8,637 nucleotides of DNA from an uncultured Lachnospiraceae bacterium. Lineage in GTDB: Bacteria; Bacillota; Clostridia; Lachnospirales; Lachnospiraceae. Below the pieces are notes generated by a model that worked only from the letters and a program-made list of their open reading frames with translations, was not told the origin of the DNA and ran no database searches. The translations under genes and the position numbers were made by a program. Where the stretch lies: the NCBI GenBank assembly GCA_905236925.1, contig CAJOQS010000082.1, positions 1-8,637 on the forward strand, read 5' to 3'. Below, piece after piece: positions 6,054 to 8,637 of the stretch. Each line of letters opens with the position of its first letter. The first letter of the stretch is position 1.

Positions 6054-6082
6054 GTGACAAATCACAAAATATGTGATAGAAT
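6054..6082 (+). promoter_or_regulatory. Probable chemoreceptor gene promoter
   Basis: GTGACA (6054-6059, 5 of 6 consensus), a 17-bp spacer and TAGAAT (6077-6082, 5 of 6) suggest a housekeeping sigma promoter with a start near 6089. That places the start about 68 nt before the chosen ATG. I found no good sigma-28/sigma-D chemotaxis promoter in the region. Confidence 0.6.
6061..6077. promoter_or_regulatory. Inverted repeat in the promoter spacer, possible operator
   Basis: ATCACA-N5-TGTGAT is a perfect 6-bp inverted repeat (6061-6066 with 6072-6077). It fills the spacer between the -35 and -10 of the putative chemoreceptor promoter. A dimeric regulator bound here would block RNA polymerase. 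The half-sites are in the opposite order to a CRP site (TGTGA-N6-TCACA), so I do not assign a regulator. Confidence 0.45.
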
Positions 6083-6156
6083 ATATAGCAAACGAGGAAC
6101 ACATGTCAATCCGCTACACTGAATTCATATTCAAAAGCCTCGAAAGGAGACCGTAT

Positions 6157-8211
6157 ATGAAGTTTAAGAAGATCAGCGCCAGAATGTTAACTTGCGCACT
6201 CCCCGTTCTTATCATTCCCATGCTTATCCTGACTGCCATAAGCATTACCCGCAGCAAAGAGGCTATCACCGATATAGTCGAGCAGCGTATGGATGCCGAG
6301 ATCACTGCAGCGAAGAACCATGTTGAGGAGAAGCTGCGCGGTATCACCACCGCAGCTACCGTTATTTCCGATATGGTAGCAGGCAACTACTCCCATACAA
6401 GTGCAAGGGAATACCAGAATATTCTGACGCGCATTATCAAGTCCGATGACATGATCTTAGGCAGCGGTCTCTGGTTTGAGCCCTATGTGTTCGACAGCGC
6501 CCAGGAATATTTCGGCCCGTATGTATACAAGGACGGCGGCAATATCACCATAACCTACGATTACAGTAACGCCGAATACGACTATTTTTCACAGGAATAC
6601 TACCTTAACGCCAAGCAGGATCTTGCCGTAAAGGTTACCGATCCATACTATGACGAGACCAGCGGCCTCATCATGAGCACATGCTCCGCTCCCATACTTG
6701 CCGAGGACGGCACTTATCTCGGCTGCGTTACTGTCGATATCGAGCTGACGACCATCACGACTCTCGTTGAAGATATAAAGGTTGGTGATTCCGGCCGCGC
6801 AATCATGCTTGACAGCGTCGGAACATATCTTGCCGGAGTCAGTGCGGATCTCATTTCCAATGCCGCCAATATTGCAGACGATCCCAACACTTCACTTGCC
6901 GAGGCCGGAAGGACTATCATGAGTCAGTCCAACGGCATACTTTCATACGAAGGATCGGACGGGGAAGAAACAGCATACTTTTCCACCATCCCCTCTACCG
7001 GGTGGAAGCTCATGCTCCACGTTCCCGACGAGGAAATCTTCGCTTCGGTCAACACCATGACAAATATTATGGTCATGGTATCGATAGTCGCACTTATCGT
7101 AGAGATTCTTCTGATCTGGCTCGTTATCAGGGATATCTCAAAGAAAACAATCGTTGTTAAGAATTTCGTCGGAGAACTTGCACAGGGCAACTTCACCATC
7201 GATCCTCTTAAGGTTACATCCGCGGACGAGATCGGTGTCATGAGCGATACCCTCAACGATATGTATTCAAACAACAAGGGTATTATCTCCGGCATAGCCG
7301 AATATGCCGCTTCCATTGACAAGGCAGCCGTCGAGCTTAACAACGCTTCCTCCGAACTGGAGCTTAAGTTCGAAGAGATCAGAACAATGACAAGCAACGT
7401 CAACGACGAGATGGGTACCACTTCTTCCGCCACCGAGGAAGTTAACGCTTCTTCCGAAGAAGTTCTTTCAAATGTTACTCTGCTGACCGGTGAAACAGAA
7501 AAGTCCATGTCAATGAGTAACGAGATCCTCGAACGTGCCGCACAGATCACCGCCGAGACCAGAAAGTCCTCACGGGCTGCTCAGGAGCTCACGGAAACCT
7601 ACAAGGTTCAGCTTGCAAAATGTATCGAGGGTGCCCAGGTCGTTGCCAACGTAAGTACTCTGGCCGACGTTATCTCCAACATTGCCGAGGAGATCAACCT
7701 GCTCTCACTGAACGCATCCATCGAATCCGCACGTGCGGGTGAAGCGGGACGCGGCTTTGCAGTTGTAGCAAACGAGATCGGTTCCCTTGCGGGAAGCACC
7801 ACCGAAACCGTAGGCGAGATCCAGAAGACCATAACCGATGTTCAGAAGGCCTTCTCCGATCTTACCGATTCCGCCAACGATCTCCTGAACTTCCTCCAGA
7901 CCACGGTCACTCCCGATTACAACAAATTTGTTGAAATCACCGACCAGTACGGCAAGGACGCTCAGAGCTTCAAGGAAAACAGCAGCAACATCTCCGACAT
8001 GGCGAACAACATTAAAACGATCATCGGTGAAGTCACCCTCGCCATTCAGGATATTGCGGACGCAACTTCAAGCACGACCGATATCAGCCGTCAGATCCTC
8101 GAGGATGTTTCCGTTGTATCCAGCCACGTAAGCAATGTTGCTTCCATGGCGGAGAATCAGCAGACCATTTCGGATTCGCTCACTGATACCGTTCATAACT
8201 TTAAACTGTAA
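6157..8211 (+). CDS. Methyl-accepting chemotaxis protein with double-Cache sensor
   Basis: A 684-aa membrane chemoreceptor that senses an extracellular ligand and controls CheA through CheW. Order: short basic N-terminus; TM1 about 10-31; extracellular double-Cache-like sensor about 33-300, with DPYYDETSG at 162-170 and a hydrophobic strand ending VTVDI near 195; TM2 about 303-326; HAMP about 330-385; cytoplasmic coiled coil. The signalling tip is EINLLSLNASIESARAGEAG, then RGFAVVANE, around residue 529. SSATEEVNAS (E427-E428) fits the methylation-site consensus. The C-terminal helix contains an unusual TVTPDY break at P586. No C-terminal CheR-tether pentapeptide is seen. The ATG at 6157 is preferred because AAGGAG lies 7 nt upstream and it puts TM1 at the N-terminus; the frame also opens at 6073 and at 6103 (weaker GAGG). 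A likely partner gene follows after 26 bp. Confidence 0.95.
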   Translation: MKFKKISARMLTCALPVLIIPMLILTAISITRSKEAITDIVEQRMDAEITAAKNHVEEKLRGITTAATVISDMVAGNYSHTSAREYQNILTRIIKSDDMILGSGLWFEPYVFDSAQEYFGPYVYKDGGNITITYDYSNAEYDYFSQEYYLNAKQDLAVKVTDPYYDETSGLIMSTCSAPILAEDGTYLGCVTVDIELTTITTLVEDIKVGDSGRAIMLDSVGTYLAGVSADLISNAANIADDPNTSLAEAGRTIMSQSNGILSYEGSDGEETAYFSTIPSTGWKLMLHVPDEEIFASVNTMTNIMVMVSIVALIVEILLIWLVIRDISKKTIVVKNFVGELAQGNFTIDPLKVTSADEIGVMSDTLNDMYSNNKGIISGIAEYAASIDKAAVELNNASSELELKFEEIRTMTSNVNDEMGTTSSATEEVNASSEEVLSNVTLLTGETEKSMSMSNEILERAAQITAETRKSSRAAQELTETYKVQLAKCIEGAQVVANVSTLADVISNIAEEINLLSLNASIESARAGEAGRGFAVVANEIGSLAGSTTETVGEIQKTITDVQKAFSDLTDSANDLLNFLQTTVTPDYNKFVEITDQYGKDAQSFKENSSNISDMANNIKTIIGEVTLAIQDIADATSSTTDISRQILEDVSVVSSHVSNVASMAENQQTISDSLTDTVHNFKL

Positions 8212-8237
8212 TCATATTTCATAAGGAGGCTCCGGCC

Positions 8238-8637
8238 ATGTTGAACGATCTTCCCACAGACATCGAAGTACTTGATAACCTTGACATCAGCAAGCTCGAT
8301 CCCATGATGAAGGATTATGTTTTCAGCTCCTATTTTCTCGCGCGTCTTATTTCGCGGACGACCGAGGAGAACAAGGCCCTTAAGCGTGAAAACTCCTATC
8401 TGAAGGCGCAGCTTGAGGAATGCGCCGAGCTTAAGAAAAAGATCGAGGCACTCCGTCGCGTTATCGATGAGATGGGCGACCTCAACATCGGATCCGTTCC
8501 CGCTCCCGAAGAATCACTTGAGGAGCAGGGCGAGAGGACTGCCGGCTTCATGGCCCATAACCGTGAAGTAATACAGGCCGCGGCCGCTGAAGGCATACCT
8601 GCGGAGATGCCCGCCGAGGTTGCCGCCCATGTCGACA
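8238..8637 (+). CDS. Unrecognised coiled-coil protein, N-terminal 133 residues (partial)
   Basis: An open frame from the ATG at 8238 runs to the window end without a stop. The ribosome binding site AAGGAGG (8223-8229) lies 8 nt before the ATG, so translation is convincing. No signal peptide or membrane segment is visible. Residues 1-36 are acidic and mixed (MLNDLPTDIEVLDNLDISKL); about 37-79 form a charged leucine-containing region with coiled-coil character (ENKALKRENSYLKAQLEECA and onward). After residue 80 comes an Ala/Glu/Pro-rich stretch likely to be flexible. I recognise no family. It begins 26 bp after the chemoreceptor gene with no terminator between, so it is probably cotranscribed. 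A chemosensory accessory role is only a guess from position. The C-terminus lies outside the window. Confidence 0.8.
   Translation, partial: MLNDLPTDIEVLDNLDISKLDPMMKDYVFSSYFLARLISRTTEENKALKRENSYLKAQLEECAELKKKIEALRRVIDEMGDLNIGSVPAPEESLEEQGERTAGFMAHNREVIQAAAAEGIPAEMPAEVAAHVD

Noticed and set aside
6061..6077. CRP-type binding site
   Set aside because: The half-sites are in the reverse order and the gap is 5 bp, so it does not match TGTGA-N6-TCACA.
6073..6156. Upstream extension of the chemoreceptor to an ATG at 6073 or 6103
   Set aside because: The ATG at 6073 lies upstream of the predicted transcript start and overlaps the inverted repeat. The one at 6103 has a weaker GAGG and would add a tail before TM1. 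The ATG at 6157 has AAGGAG at ideal spacing.
6924..7550. 208-codon minus-strand open frame within the chemoreceptor gene
   Set aside because: Its Ser/Val/Ile-rich translation is the antisense shadow of the receptor coiled coil, with no domain or supporting start signals.

Overview
The window looks like chromosomal DNA of a low-to-moderate GC Gram-positive bacterium, most likely a Clostridia member close to Lachnospiraceae. This rests on the RpoB and L7/L12 sequences, the Firmicutes-type ribosomal protein L10 leader with its attenuator, strong GGAGG-type ribosome binding sites and TTGACA/TATAAT-like promoters. Placement below class level is inference. No rRNA, tRNA, CRISPR array, insertion sequence or phage gene is visible.

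Minus strand, read from right to left (5933 to 1): a FAD-dependent dehydrogenase of the COG2509 type (5933-4554); the L10 leader promoter, leader RNA and intrinsic attenuator (4545-4309); rplJ (4308-3814); rplL (3762-3400); a hairpin without a U-tract (3375-3345); a MATE-family efflux transporter (3319-1943); a 415-bp non-coding region (1942-1528); and the first 509 codons of rpoB (1527-1), cut by the window edge inside the rifampicin-binding cluster. Finding a MATE transporter where rplL and rpoB are normally adjacent is unusual. rpoB has its own strong promoter and a leader of about 190 nt, so its synthesis is at least partly uncoupled from the L10-controlled rplJ-rplL unit.

The 415-bp gap is the most structured non-coding stretch. 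It holds the rpoB promoter with upstream A-tracts, an opposing plus-strand extended -10 promoter-like sequence inside the rpoB leader, a plus-strand hairpin followed by a long T-run, and an imperfect palindrome of about 80 bp downstream of the MATE gene. Together the plus-strand signals outline a candidate RNA of about 100 nt that would overlap the 5' end of the rpoB transcript in antisense. It is the best candidate here for something undescribed, but it is only a prediction from motifs.

Plus strand (6054-8637): divergent from the FAD gene is a membrane chemoreceptor (double-Cache, HAMP and MCP signalling domains, 6157-8211). A perfect 6-bp inverted repeat sits in the spacer of its promoter. 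It is followed after 26 bp, with no terminator, by the start of an unrecognised coiled-coil protein (8238 to the window end) that is probably cotranscribed. Most of the window is thus ordinary core-genome content, rearranged around the ribosomal protein/RNA polymerase cluster, next to a chemosensory unit.
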